Shown: positions 34,891 to 43,124, counted from the stretch's first letter. The stretch: 64,000 nucleotides of DNA from an uncultured Massilia sp. (GCA_946481275.1 CAMLMV010000036.1:1-64000), one strand, 5' to 3'. Notes: generated from the letters alone by a model not told the origin. Made by a program: numbers and translations.

Positions 34891-36119
34891 GTACGGGAAT
34901 GAAACGCGTCGTCGTCACCGGCATGGCCGGCATCAGCCCGCTGGGCAACGACTGGGAGTCGATCCGCGCGCGCCTCGTCGAGGGCCGCAACGCCATCGTG
35001 CGGATGGCCGCATGGGACGATTACGAAGGCCTGAACACCCGCCTCGGCGCGCCTGCCGCGCCGTTCGAGCTGTCCGACCGCTACCACCGCAAGGCGATCC
35101 GCAGCATGGGCCGCGTCGCGCTGATGGCCACGCGCGCGAGCGAACTCGCGCTGGCCGACGCCGGACTGCTCGACCATCCGCTGCTTACGAGCGGCCGGAT
35201 GGGCATCTCGTTCGGCTCGTCGGCCGGTACGCCCAGCGCCATCGGCGACTTCGGCCGCATGATGGAGGAGCGCACGACGAAGGGCATCAATGCGACCACC
35301 TACATCAAGATGATGGCGCACACGGCGCCCGTCAACATCGGCGTGTTCTTCGGCGTCACGGGCCGCGTGTTCACGACGTCGTCCGCCTGCACGTCGGGCA
35401 GCCAGGGCATCGGCTACGCCTACGAGGCGATCAAGACGGGCAAGCAGACGGCGATGATCGCCGGCGGTGCCGAGGAGCTGTGCGCGACGGAGGCTGCCGT
35501 GTTCGACACGCTGTTCGCGACCAGCGTGCGCAACGACGCGCCGCACACGACGCCGCGCCCGTTCGACCGCGCCCGCGACGGCCTGGTGATCGGCGAAGGC
35601 GCCGGCTGCCTGATCCTGGAAGAGCGCGACCATGCGCTGGCGCGCGGCGCCACGGTGTACGCGGAAATCGTCGGCTTCGGCACCAACAGCGACGGCTGCC
35701 ACGTCACCCAGCCCAACGCGGACACGATGCGCATCGCGATGGAACTGGCGCTGGAGGATGCCGGCCTGGCGCCGGCGGCGATCGGCTACGTCAACGCCCA
35801 CGGCACGGGCACGCAGCACGGCGACGTGGCGGAGACGGCGGCGACGAACGCCGTGTTCGGCGCGCGCATGCCCATCAGCTCCCTGAAGAGCTACATGGGG
35901 CACACGCTGGGCGCGTGCGGCGCGCTCGAAGCCTTGATCAGCATCCGGATGATGCGCGAGGGCTGGTTCGCGCCGACCATCAACCTCGACGAGATCGACC
36001 CGGAGTGCGGGGAGCTCGACTATATTCGGGGCGACGGCCGGCGCCTCGAGTGCGAATACGTCATGTCGAACAATTTTGCGTTCGGCGGCATCAACACGTC
36101 GCTGATCTTCAAGCGGTAG
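34887..36119 (+). CDS. apeR: Beta-ketoacyl-ACP synthase, ApeR-like (FabF family)
   Basis: 410 residues. Catalytic Cys168 in 'TSSACTSGSQG', His305 in 'NAHGTGTQHGD' and His339 in 'SYMGHTLGACG'. This is the FabF-like second active ketosynthase of the cluster. Its division of labour with the other one is not clear from sequence; priming of the aromatic starter is one possibility. ATG 34887 overlaps the ketoreductase stop; an internal ATG at 34899 is the alternative. It is the last of the tightly overlapping genes. Confidence 0.86.
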   Translation: MSTGMKRVVVTGMAGISPLGNDWESIRARLVEGRNAIVRMAAWDDYEGLNTRLGAPAAPFELSDRYHRKAIRSMGRVALMATRASELALADAGLLDHPLLTSGRMGISFGSSAGTPSAIGDFGRMMEERTTKGINATTYIKMMAHTAPVNIGVFFGVTGRVFTTSSACTSGSQGIGYAYEAIKTGKQTAMIAGGAEELCATEAAVFDTLFATSVRNDAPHTTPRPFDRARDGLVIGEGAGCLILEERDHALARGATVYAEIVGFGTNSDGCHVTQPNADTMRIAMELALEDAGLAPAAIGYVNAHGTGTQHGDVAETAATNAVFGARMPISSLKSYMGHTLGACGALEALISIRMMREGWFAPTINLDEIDPECGELDYIRGDGRRLECEYVMSNNFAFGGINTSLIFKR

Positions 36120-36149
36120 TTCCACCCCAACCTAGAAACGGAGAGAAAA

Positions 36150-36737
36150 ATGAACAACAAGCACCGGACCGTCCTGCTGGCATCGGCAATCGCGAGCGTC
36201 GTACTGCTGCAAGGCTGCGCGACGAGCATCAAGGCCTCGTCGACGGCCAACCCGCCGCCTGCGAAACCGTTCTCGGCCTACAGCCGCATCGAGGTCAAGC
36301 CCGTCGTGTTCAAGGACGGCTACAAGGGCGATGCCGCCGGCCTGGCCAAGATCGACGAAAACTTCAAGAAAGACCTGGCGCCGCGCCTGGCGCAGTGGAA
36401 TAGCCGCGCGGCCGACGGCAATACGCTCGTGGTCGAGCCGGTGGTGGAAGAACTGTCCTTCAAGCACGGCGCCAAGCGCGTGCTGCTGGGCCCCCTGGCC
36501 GGCAGCTCGGGCGTGCTGATGCGCGTGACCTTCCGCGACAACACGGGCAAGGTCATCGCGACGCCGGAATTCTTCCAGCGCACGGCCGCGTTCAGCGGCG
36601 GCTATTCGTTCGGCGTCAACGACAACATGATGCTGACGCGGGTGGCGAACCTGGCCAGCGGCTATATCGTCGCCAACTACGACAAGGCTGTCGGCGGCCC
36701 GACGGGTGCCGACGACCAGGCCGTCAAAGCCAACTGA
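36150..36737 (+). CDS. Predicted lipoprotein, DUF4410-like
   Basis: 195 residues with a lipobox 'VLLQGC' giving Cys23. After a Pro/Ala linker the body has the alternating strands of the DUF4410-like family ('YSRIEVKPVVF', 'LVVEPVVEELSFKHG'). The gene has a good GGAGAG ribosome binding site and follows the last ketosynthase by 30 bases. It is probably cotranscribed with the cluster, but a role in pigment export is only a guess. Cellular location is predicted to be the outer membrane. Confidence 0.72.
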   Translation: MNNKHRTVLLASAIASVVLLQGCATSIKASSTANPPPAKPFSAYSRIEVKPVVFKDGYKGDAAGLAKIDENFKKDLAPRLAQWNSRAADGNTLVVEPVVEELSFKHGAKRVLLGPLAGSSGVLMRVTFRDNTGKVIATPEFFQRTAAFSGGYSFGVNDNMMLTRVANLASGYIVANYDKAVGGPTGADDQAVKAN

Positions 36738-36749
36738 TCGGGGGAACGC

Positions 36750-37199
36750 ATGACTATCACGAAAACGAAGACGGTACTGGCCTGTGCACTGCTGGCGCTG
36801 GGGGCGACGACCGCACAAGCGCGCGACACCAAACTCCTGCTGCCGTTGTCGGCCGCGATGAGCGCGAACGATGCCCAGACCCGCCTGGGCGACTCGGTGA
36901 AATTCTATTTCGGCAATCAACCGACGCCGAAGGTGCTGGAACGCCTCGGTTCCGACAAGACCAGCCAGAAGACCAATTCGTTCGGCAAATCGCCAGAACA
37001 GGCATGCAACTGGGCTTTCTTGTCGGCCATGCTGCGCCTGCAACAGCGCGCCCGCGAGCTGGGCGCCGACGCCGTGATCAACATCGTCAGCAATTACAAG
37101 AACGAGGAAATGTCCAGCGACACCCAGTTCGAATGCCATGACGGGGCGATCATGTCGGGCGTGGCCCTGAAGGGCGAGTTCGTCAAGCTGGCCAAATGA
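36750..37199 (+). CDS. Exported YbjQ/RcsF-fold-like small protein
   Basis: 149 residues with a signal peptide ending 'AQA' near residue 22. The C-terminal half 'LRLQQRARELGADAVINIVSNY' followed by '...TQFECHDGAIMSGVALKGEFVKL' resembles proteins often labelled excinuclease ATPase subunit in databases, which is a misnomer. The fold looks like YbjQ/RcsF: helix, then a strand holding an A-D-A-V-I-N segment. It contains two Cys (in 'ACNW' and 'FECHD') that may pair. The function is unknown. Its last 4 bases overlap the PPTase start. Confidence 0.7.
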   Translation: MTITKTKTVLACALLALGATTAQARDTKLLLPLSAAMSANDAQTRLGDSVKFYFGNQPTPKVLERLGSDKTSQKTNSFGKSPEQACNWAFLSAMLRLQQRARELGADAVINIVSNYKNEEMSSDTQFECHDGAIMSGVALKGEFVKLAK

Positions 37200-37801
37200 C
37201 GGATCGGGCGGCAATTGTCCGCCTGCTCGACGCCCGTACCCTGGACGACCGGGTGCTGTCGGGCTATACAATGTGGCTGGACGATTCGGAGCGCCGGCGC
37301 CTGGCCCGCTTCGTCCGGCGCCAGCGTCGCAACCAGTTCATCGCGGGCCGGGTGCTGGCACGGCGGATGCTCGGCGCCGTGCTGGGCGTGGCGCCGGAGA
37401 CGGTGCGCCTGGTCGAGCGTCCGGGCGCCGCGCCGGCCCTGGCCATGCCCGATGCCGGCACGGCCGGCTTCAGCATTTCTCACAGCGGTTCGTGGATCGC
37501 GTGCGCGGCCAGCGCGACGGGCCGGGTCGGGTTGGATGTCGAGGTCGTCGATCCGGCGCGCGACATCGACGCACTCGCGGCCCACGCATTCGACGCGTCG
37601 CAGCAAGCATGGCTCGCCGCACGCCCCACGGAAACGCGCTTGTCCGATTTCTATCGGACCTGGAGCACGCTGGAGGCGCGCTTCAAGCTGGGCACGGCGG
37701 CCGCGGCGACGTTCGACCTGTCCCGTCCCGGGCTGGCGATCGTCGTATGTTGCGAGCATGAACCGGCGGCGCCGCCGGTCGTGGAGTCCGATCGCCTGTG
37801 A
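37196..37801 (+). CDS. Sfp-type 4'-phosphopantetheinyl transferase
   Basis: 201 residues. Metal-binding core 'VGLDVEVVD' (Asp114, Glu116) and the second motif 'WSTLEARFKL' (Trp156-Lys164). In the canonical W-x-x-K-E-S/A-x-x-K pattern the first Lys is Leu159 here, while Glu160 and Lys164 are kept. It would attach the phosphopantetheine arm to the two carrier proteins of the cluster. It is the final gene in the same direction and converges on the LuxR regulator 13 bases further on. Confidence 0.82.
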   Translation: MTDRAAIVRLLDARTLDDRVLSGYTMWLDDSERRRLARFVRRQRRNQFIAGRVLARRMLGAVLGVAPETVRLVERPGAAPALAMPDAGTAGFSISHSGSWIACAASATGRVGLDVEVVDPARDIDALAAHAFDASQQAWLAARPTETRLSDFYRTWSTLEARFKLGTAAAATFDLSRPGLAIVVCCEHEPAAPPVVESDRL

Positions 37802-37813
37802 CGCGCGGATTGC

Positions 37814-38374
37814 TCAGCGCGACATGCCGACCAGCTTGTGCACGAGTTCCGACGACGTCGACGCCGAGAACTTGCGCATGAGCTTGGCGCGGTGCATCTC
37901 CACCGTGCGCGGCGACAGATCCGTCTCGCGCGCGATCACCTTGCTGGTCTTGCCTTCGACGAGCAGCGCCGCGATCTCGCGTTCGCGGGGCGTCAGCTCG
38001 GCCGTCACGGGGCGCTTTTCGCTGACGTCCTCGAACGTCCAGACGCCGGCGCCCAGCGGCTCGGCCGGGTCGAGTGCGCGGCCCGTCACGTGGCACCAGA
38101 ACAATTCCCCATTTCCCCGGCGCATGATGCGCTCGTCCGAGTAGCGGCCCTTCGCATTCATGATCGGGATGATGCGGTCGCCCGTGCGCAGGAACTCGTC
38201 GATGCTGGGGTAGAGTACCGAGAACGACTGGCCGTCCAGCTGCGTCCGCTGGTAGCCGAACATCGCCGCCAGCGCATGGTTGCAGGACTGGATCACGCGG
38301 TTTACCGAAATGCACATCCCGACGGGCGCGTGCTGGAAAATCATCTCGTAATCGATGGCGTATGATGCGTTCAT
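37814..38374 (-). CDS. PAS domain LuxR-type transcriptional regulator
   Basis: 186 residues. An N-terminal PAS domain (about 8-110, 'MIFQHAPVGMCISVNRVI' opening) is followed by a GerE/LuxR helix-turn-helix (about 122-185, 'LTPREREIAALLVEGKTSKVIA', split). There is no receiver domain, so it probably senses a small ligand, redox state or another protein through the PAS domain. It sits convergently at the end of the aryl polyene cluster and divergently from the CoA-transferase genes. It could regulate either. Confidence 0.85.
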   Translation of the reverse strand: MNASYAIDYEMIFQHAPVGMCISVNRVIQSCNHALAAMFGYQRTQLDGQSFSVLYPSIDEFLRTGDRIIPIMNAKGRYSDERIMRRGNGELFWCHVTGRALDPAEPLGAGVWTFEDVSEKRPVTAELTPREREIAALLVEGKTSKVIARETDLSPRTVEMHRAKLMRKFSASTSSELVHKLVGMSR

Positions 38375-38502
38375 TTGATGGTAGTCGACTGTCCCCGCAG
38401 GAAGCCCTTGCCGGTATTTCTACGGTATTGTGCTTAGCAGGGCGCTATTTTATTCTGCAATTCTACTCTGCTGTATAGAACCTCATTATTAAAGGGACGG
38501 GT
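38375..38502. promoter_or_regulatory. Divergent promoter region between the LuxR gene and scoA
   Basis: 128 bases with no gene. A TATAGA at 38474-38479 could be the -10 for the CoA-transferase genes, but no clear -35 was found at the right distance. No obvious inverted repeat for a LuxR-type regulator was found by eye. Confidence 0.35.
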
Positions 38503-39201
38503 ATGAACAAAGTGTATCCTGATGCGCGCTCGGCGCTCGAAGGGGTGGTTGCGGACGGCCAGACGATCGCCGTGGGCGGTTTCGGCCTGTGCGGGATTCC
38601 GGAAGCGCTGATCCTGGCGCTGCGCGATTCCGGCGTGAAAAACCTGACTGCCATCTCGAACAATGCCGGCGTCGACGACTTCGGCCTGGGCCAGCTGCTC
38701 ACGACGCGCCAGATCAGGAAGATGATCGCCTCGTACGTGGGCGAGAACAAGGAATTCGCGCGCCAGTACCTGGCCGGCGAGCTGGAACTGGAATTCACGC
38801 CGCAGGGCACGCTGGCCGAGAAGCTGCGCGCCGGCGGCGCCGGCATCCCCGCCTTCTTCACCAAGACCGGCTACGGCACGATCGTGGCGGAAGGCAAGGA
38901 GACCCGCGAATTCGATGGCGAGATGTACGTGATGGAGCGCTCGCTCGTCCCGGACGTCTCGCTGGTGAAAGCCTGGAAGGCCGACCGCGCCGGCAACCTC
39001 GTGTTCCGCAAGACGGCACGCAACTTCAACCCGAACGTGGCCACCGCAGGCAAGGTCTGCATCGTGGAAGTCGAGCAGCTGGTCGAGATCGGCGAGATCG
39101 ATCCGGACCAGGTGCATACCCCGAGCATCTTCGTGCACCGCATCGTTCACAACCCGACGCCGGAAAAGCGCATCGAACAGCGCACCGTGCGTCAAGCATA
39201 A
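38503..39201 (+). CDS. scoA: 3-oxoacid CoA-transferase subunit A
   Basis: 232 residues. Family I CoA-transferase alpha subunit: '[13 protein letters not shown]' near residue 24, '[12 protein letters not shown]' near 51 and 'FFTKTGYGT' near 121. With subunit B it moves CoA from succinyl-CoA to acetoacetate, which links ketone-body and polyhydroxybutyrate breakdown to the TCA cycle. Ribosome binding site 'AAAGGGACGGGT' precedes the ATG. It is followed 16 bases later by subunit B. Confidence 0.93.
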   Translation: MNKVYPDARSALEGVVADGQTIAVGGFGLCGIPEALILALRDSGVKNLTAISNNAGVDDFGLGQLLTTRQIRKMIASYVGENKEFARQYLAGELELEFTPQGTLAEKLRAGGAGIPAFFTKTGYGTIVAEGKETREFDGEMYVMERSLVPDVSLVKAWKADRAGNLVFRKTARNFNPNVATAGKVCIVEVEQLVEIGEIDPDQVHTPSIFVHRIVHNPTPEKRIEQRTVRQA

Positions 39202-39217
39202 GACCAGGGAGACAGAC

Positions 39218-39868
39218 ATGGCATGGACTCGTGATGAAATGGCCGCGCGCGCGGCCAAGGAACTGCAGGACGGTTTCTACGTGAACCTGGGCATCGGCCT
39301 GCCCACGCTGGTGGCCAACTACGTCCCGAACGATATCGAAGTGTTCCTGCAGTCGGAAAACGGCTTGCTGGGCATCGGCCCGTTCCCGACCGACGCCGAA
39401 GTGGACGCCGACCTGATCAACGCCGGCAAGCAGACCGTCACCGCGCTGCCGGGCGCCGCCTACTTCAGCTCGGCCGACTCGTTCGGCATGATCCGCGGCG
39501 GCAAGATCAACCTGGCGATCCTCGGCGCGATGCAGGTGTCGGAAAAGGGCGACCTGGCCAACTGGATGATTCCGGGCAAGATGGTCAAGGGCATGGGCGG
39601 TGCGATGGACCTCGTGGCCGGCGTCAAGCGCGTCGTCGTCGTGATGGAACACGTGGCAACGGCCAAGGATGGCTCGACGAGCCACAAGATTCTCAAGAAA
39701 TGCGACCTGCCGCTGACGGGCGTCGGCGTCGTCGACCGCATCATCACCGACCTGGGCGTCATCGACGTCACGGACACCGGCCTCAAGCTCGTCGAGCTGG
39801 CGCCGGGCGTCTCCAGGGATGAAGTCGTGGCTGCCACGTCGGCCGAACTGGACGTCTCAGGCGTTTGA
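39218..39868 (+). CDS. scoB: 3-oxoacid CoA-transferase subunit B
   Basis: 216 residues. The catalytic Glu lies in '[10 protein letters not shown]' near residue 46, and '[11 protein letters not shown]' and '[12 protein letters not shown]' are further family signatures. It forms the active enzyme with subunit A. The gene has a GGGAGA ribosome binding site. A 3-hydroxybutyrate dehydrogenase gene is 8 kb away in the same window, so both steps of hydroxybutyrate use are present. A hairpin GGGCGGC/GCCGCCC at 39878-39899 may end the transcript. Confidence 0.94.
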   Translation: MAWTRDEMAARAAKELQDGFYVNLGIGLPTLVANYVPNDIEVFLQSENGLLGIGPFPTDAEVDADLINAGKQTVTALPGAAYFSSADSFGMIRGGKINLAILGAMQVSEKGDLANWMIPGKMVKGMGGAMDLVAGVKRVVVVMEHVATAKDGSTSHKILKKCDLPLTGVGVVDRIITDLGVIDVTDTGLKLVELAPGVSRDEVVAATSAELDVSGV

Positions 39869-39913
39869 TGTCCTTCCGGGCGGCGCCGCGGTGCCGCCCG
39901 TCCTCTCCAATGC

Positions 39914-40273
39914 CTAGCGCAGCGTCCACACGTACAGGACGTTGGTCCATTGCTGCACGGACTTGCCGTTCTTGCGCGCAGGCTGGAAGCTGCATTGCGC
40001 CAGCGCCGAGCGCGCAGCCTCGTCCAGCGTCGCGAACCCGCTCGACGTCATCACTTTCGAATCCTTCACCTTGCCTTTCTCGTCGACGAGAAAGGCGAGC
40101 TTGACCGTGCCCTCATGCGCGGCCTGTACGTCCGCATGCGGGTACTCCGGCTTGGCGCAGCTGCCGAAGTCGAGCTTGGCGCTGCTGCCGCCTTGCGGTG
40201 CCGCCTGGGCGGATGCCGCGCAGGCGAGGGCGATGGACAGGCATTGCAGGGTTGTGCGAATGATGCGGGACAT
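39914..40273 (-). CDS. Small exported TonB C-terminal domain protein
   Basis: 119 residues. A signal peptide ending 'AQA' near residue 24 is followed by a TonB_C-type domain: 'SCAKPEYPHADVQAAHEGTV' (split) and 'FQPARKNGKSVQQWTNV'. Two Cys residues flank the domain and could form a disulfide. It lacks the membrane anchor and Pro-rich spacer of real TonB, so it cannot span the periplasm alone. It is closely related to the C-terminal domain of the M56 protein encoded just upstream on the same strand. Confidence 0.82.
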   Translation of the reverse strand: MSRIIRTTLQCLSIALACAASAQAAPQGGSSAKLDFGSCAKPEYPHADVQAAHEGTVKLAFLVDEKGKVKDSKVMTSSGFATLDEAARSALAQCSFQPARKNGKSVQQWTNVLYVWTLR

Positions 40274-40318
40274 GGTGGTCTCCTTGTGGTGGGAACTGAT
40301 GACCTTCAGTTCGTCAGG

Positions 40319-40345
40319 GCGTAAGGGCGCAGTGCGCCCTTACGC
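40319..40345 (-). repeat. 12-bp perfect inverted repeat upstream of the TonB-domain gene
   Basis: GCGTAAGGGCGC and GCGCCCTTACGC are separated by only three bases. It lies between the M56 gene stop and the TonB-domain gene start, 46 bases before the latter, both on the minus strand. No T-run follows on either strand. It may be a processing or termination hairpin, or a dyad operator. Confidence 0.6.
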
Positions 40346-40433
40346 GAAACGGGGCGCCGCGCGCCGTCTTGCGCGAATGCTTTATCGATGAATGAGGGCG
40401 AGCCGCCCGGCCGCACAGCGCGGCGGCGTCACG

Positions 40434-41840
40434 TCATCCGAGGGTCCAGACATACAGGACCGGCTGCCACGACGACACGGGTTGGCCGTTGCGCAGTGCC
40501 GGCGCGAACCGGCAGCGGTGCAGGGCGCCGCGGGCCGCCTCGTCCATGCTGGCGTAGCCGCTGGAACGCAGGATGGTCGAGTCCGTGACGACGCCGGAGG
40601 CGTCAACGCGGAAATTCACCGTGACCGTGCCCTCGTGACCGGCCGCAATGTCAGCCTGCGGGTATTGCGGTTTCCTGCAGGTCGAGAAATCCGCGATGGC
40701 GGACCGCGTAATGCCGGCCGTCGGGGCGACCGGCGGGGCGTCGCGGGTCGCCAGCGCATGGGCGCTCGCCGCGCACGCCAGGACGAGGCCGAGCACGGGG
40801 ATCGCGGCGCGCCAGTCCAGCGCCTGCGGATCCGGACGGACGAGGCGGCGGATGCGCGCCATCAGGTCGCCGCCGGCCGCAGCCTGGGCGAGGTGGTGGT
40901 GCGAGAACTGCAGTCGTTCCAGTTCCGACAGCGCCTTGGCCAGGCGGCGCGGTTCGCCCAGCCGGCGCGCGGCGAAATCGTCGGCGATCTGCTCGCGTTC
41001 GTGGCGGATGCGGCGCGAGATCCACCACACGGCCGGGTGGTAGAACAGCACGGCCTCGATCACGTTTTGCACGAGGTTGACGAGGTAGTCGTGGCGCCGG
41101 ACGTGGCCCAGCTCGTGCGCCAGCAGCGCTTCCAGCAATTGCGGCGGCATGCCCGTCACGAGGGCGGCCGGTACGAGCACGACGGGCCGCCAGAAGCCGG
41201 CCGTGACCGGGCTGGCCAGGCTGTCGACGATACGCAGGCGCACGGTGCGGTCGATGCCGCAGCGGGCGGCCAGTTGCGCCAGCTTCGCTTGCCAGACGCG
41301 TTCGTCGTCACCGGCTTGCCGTGCCGCCGCAGGCCGACCATGCGTCGCACGTCCGACCCACACGAGCCCCAGCGCCATGCGCAGCCCGAGCGCCGCCGCG
41401 CAGGCCGCCCACGCGCCGACGATCCAGTGGAGATGCTGCTGCAGCCAGGCGAGCAGGCCCACGGCGTCGCGCAACACGGCCGCCGGAGCCGCTGCCAGCG
41501 GTAGCGCACGCGCGGCTGCCATGTTGCGGTCGTCCAGCAGCATCCTCACGAAGTCGGCGGCCGGCCAGGCAACGCACAGCAGCAAGGCGAAGCATGCCAC
41601 GACATAGCGGCGCTCCGGCCGGGCGTTGCGCAGCGCCACCAGCAGTACCGCGGTCGCACAGCCGATCAACGCGCCTTGCCACACGAAGTGCAGCAACGCC
41701 CATCCGAGGCTGGGTACGAAGGACTGCGACAACGGGGACGGCAGTCTCGTCAACACGTCCGGCAGGTGCGAGGGCAGCGGCGCGAGCGGGCTCGTCGGCA
41801 GCAATATCGACAACAGCCCAGTGACGAGCCCGGCGCTCAT
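40434..41840 (-). CDS. M56 (BlaR1-type) membrane protease with a TonB C-terminal domain
   Basis: 468 residues. The N-terminal half has about four membrane segments (45-70, 80-100, 128-155 and one near 300-370). The metalloprotease motif HELGH is at residues 242-246, with 'RIRHEREQIADDFAA' downstream carrying the third ligand. Residues about 380-468 form a periplasmic TonB_C-like domain instead of the penicillin-sensor domain of BlaR1. It probably senses an envelope signal and triggers cleavage of the BlaI-type repressor. It starts by overlapping the blaI stop by 4 bases, so it is the second gene of the blaI operon. Confidence 0.87.
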   Translation of the reverse strand: MSAGLVTGLLSILLPTSPLAPLPSHLPDVLTRLPSPLSQSFVPSLGWALLHFVWQGALIGCATAVLLVALRNARPERRYVVACFALLLCVAWPAADFVRMLLDDRNMAAARALPLAAAPAAVLRDAVGLLAWLQQHLHWIVGAWAACAAALGLRMALGLVWVGRATHGRPAAARQAGDDERVWQAKLAQLAARCGIDRTVRLRIVDSLASPVTAGFWRPVVLVPAALVTGMPPQLLEALLAHELGHVRRHDYLVNLVQNVIEAVLFYHPAVWWISRRIRHEREQIADDFAARRLGEPRRLAKALSELERLQFSHHHLAQAAAGGDLMARIRRLVRPDPQALDWRAAIPVLGLVLACAASAHALATRDAPPVAPTAGITRSAIADFSTCRKPQYPQADIAAGHEGTVTVNFRVDASGVVTDSTILRSSGYASMDEAARGALHRCRFAPALRNGQPVSSWQPVLYVWTLG

Positions 41841-42223
41841 TGTTCGTCTCCATCTTTCAACAATTGTTCGATCTCATCGCGTTCCTTTTTCGAGATGCCG
41901 CTCTTGAGCGCCGCCAGCACCAGCGCCTTGGCCGACCCGGCGAAGGCGCGCTGCATCAGGTCCTTCAGCAGATTCGTCTGCAGCGATTCCTGCGCCTGGG
42001 CCGGTGCGTACACGTGAGACCGTTCGCTCTCGTCGCGGATCAGCAAACCTTTGCCGTGCATGATCTGCATCAGGCGGAGCACGGTCGCGTACGTCACCTC
42101 CGGGCGCTCCTTGACGATTTCCTCATGGACCCGGCGTGCGGTGGCCGAGCCGAGCGGCCACAGGACCTGCAACAGGTCGAGTTCGGCGGGCGTGGGCTTG
42201 GGAAGGGCGGGGGATTTGGCCAT
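41837..42223 (-). CDS. BlaI/MecI-family transcriptional repressor
   Basis: 128 residues. The winged helix occupies about residues 8-80 ('LPKPTPAELDLLQVLWPLGS', 'VTYATVLRLMQIMHGKGLL'), followed by a C-terminal dimerisation helix with the region normally cleaved by the M56 partner. It represses its own operon and probably the divergent SIMPL gene. Candidate operators lie in the 148 bases between them. In this window there is no beta-lactamase, so the regulated function is something else. Confidence 0.9.
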   Translation of the reverse strand: MAKSPALPKPTPAELDLLQVLWPLGSATARRVHEEIVKERPEVTYATVLRLMQIMHGKGLLIRDESERSHVYAPAQAQESLQTNLLKDLMQRAFAGSAKALVLAALKSGISKKERDEIEQLLKDGDEQ

Positions 42224-42253
42224 GGCGGTCTCACGGAACGTGGTCGATAAATC

Positions 42254-42269
42254 TAGACTAACTCGTCTA
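42254..42269. promoter_or_regulatory. Candidate BlaI operator 1
   Basis: TAGAC-N6-GTCTA, extended on both sides into a perfect 9-bp inverted repeat (AATCTAGAC/GTCTAGATT, 42250-42273). It lies 31 bases upstream of the blaI start. Confidence 0.6.
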
Positions 42270-42283
42270 GATTGAGTTGTCTA
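42268..42283. promoter_or_regulatory. Candidate BlaI operator 2, overlapping operator 1
   Basis: TAGAT-N6-GTCTA, one base off the other two copies and sharing the TA of the previous site. A perfect palindrome TACATGTA follows at 42282-42289. Confidence 0.45.
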
Positions 42284-42336
42284 CATGTATATTTTATGCG
42301 CGACGGCTTGTGTTGGCGTACGGTCCGGGAATAACA

Positions 42337-42352
42337 TAGACATCATTGTCTA
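42337..42352. promoter_or_regulatory. Candidate BlaI operator 3
   Basis: TAGACATCATTGTCTA, that is TAGAC-N6-GTCTA with the same 6-base spacing as operator 1. It lies 20 bases before the SIMPL gene start codon, in the position of its promoter or leader. Confidence 0.6.
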
Positions 42353-42371
42353 CATAAAAAAGGGAGTGTCC

Positions 42372-43124
42372 ATGCTGAAAGCCCGTCTGCGCACCGCCGT
42401 CCTCGTCCTCCTGCTGGCGTCAAGCGGCGCCGGCGCGTCGTCCGTCCCCGATTACCCGTTCGTGCATGTTACCGGCAGCTCTTTCCTGGCCGTCGTGCCC
42501 GACATTGCCAGCCTCGATTTCGAGATCGTCGTTCCCGATGCCGATCCGGCCGCGGCGCGTGCCGTCCTCGAGGCGCGCGTGGGTGAGGTGCGCGATCTCG
42601 CGCAGCAGCTGGGCATAGGCGCTGACGACCTCGCGGTGCGCGAGGTGCGCCAGGGCATCCGCAAGGAGGAACGGGCGGCGAACGGCGCGCCGGTGTACGA
42701 GCTGCGCTGCGACGTCCGCATCAACGTGCGCAACGTCGCCAACTGGGCCGCGCTGGCCGGCGGCCTGCTCGGCAAGCCGAACCTCGACGGCTTCGCGACC
42801 AGCTTCGACCGTACCGACATGGACACGATCCACGACGAACTCGTGACCCAGGCCATCCAGGATGCCCGGCGCCGGGCCGACGTGATGGCGGCCGCGGGCG
42901 GGCGGCGCGTCGGCGGCCTGATGGGCGCGACGCCGGACACGCTGAAGAACCTCAGCACGGCGATGGGCCTGGAGCGCGGCGAATTCCGGCGCGACGGCAG
43001 CGCGGACCGGGCGCGCGCCCAGGACGTCGACCGCGAGCAATGGCTGGCCGTGCCGGCGCTGAAGCTGCGCCAGCCCGTCGACGTCATCTTCCGCCTGGAA
43101 AACCTGCCGCGGCGCACGCGCTGA
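42372..43124 (+). CDS. SIMPL/DUF541 domain exported protein
   Basis: 250 residues from the ATG at 42372, which has an AAAGGGAG ribosome binding site; a longer open frame starting at 42285 covers the operators and is unlikely. A signal peptide ends 'GASS' near residue 25, followed by a DUF541 domain: '[20 protein letters not shown]' and 'VTQAIQDARRRADVMAAAGG'. Periplasmic proteins of this family are often linked to oxidative or envelope stress. It is divergent from the blaI operon and shares its control region. Confidence 0.85.
   Translation: MLKARLRTAVLVLLLASSGAGASSVPDYPFVHVTGSSFLAVVPDIASLDFEIVVPDADPAAARAVLEARVGEVRDLAQQLGIGADDLAVREVRQGIRKEERAANGAPVYELRCDVRINVRNVANWAALAGGLLGKPNLDGFATSFDRTDMDTIHDELVTQAIQDARRRADVMAAAGGRRVGGLMGATPDTLKNLSTAMGLERGEFRRDGSADRARAQDVDREQWLAVPALKLRQPVDVIFRLENLPRRTR

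Noticed and set aside
42285..42371. Longer N-terminus for the SIMPL protein starting at 42285
   Set aside because: It would cover the operator sites, lacks a ribosome binding site and hides an obvious signal peptide that begins at 42372.
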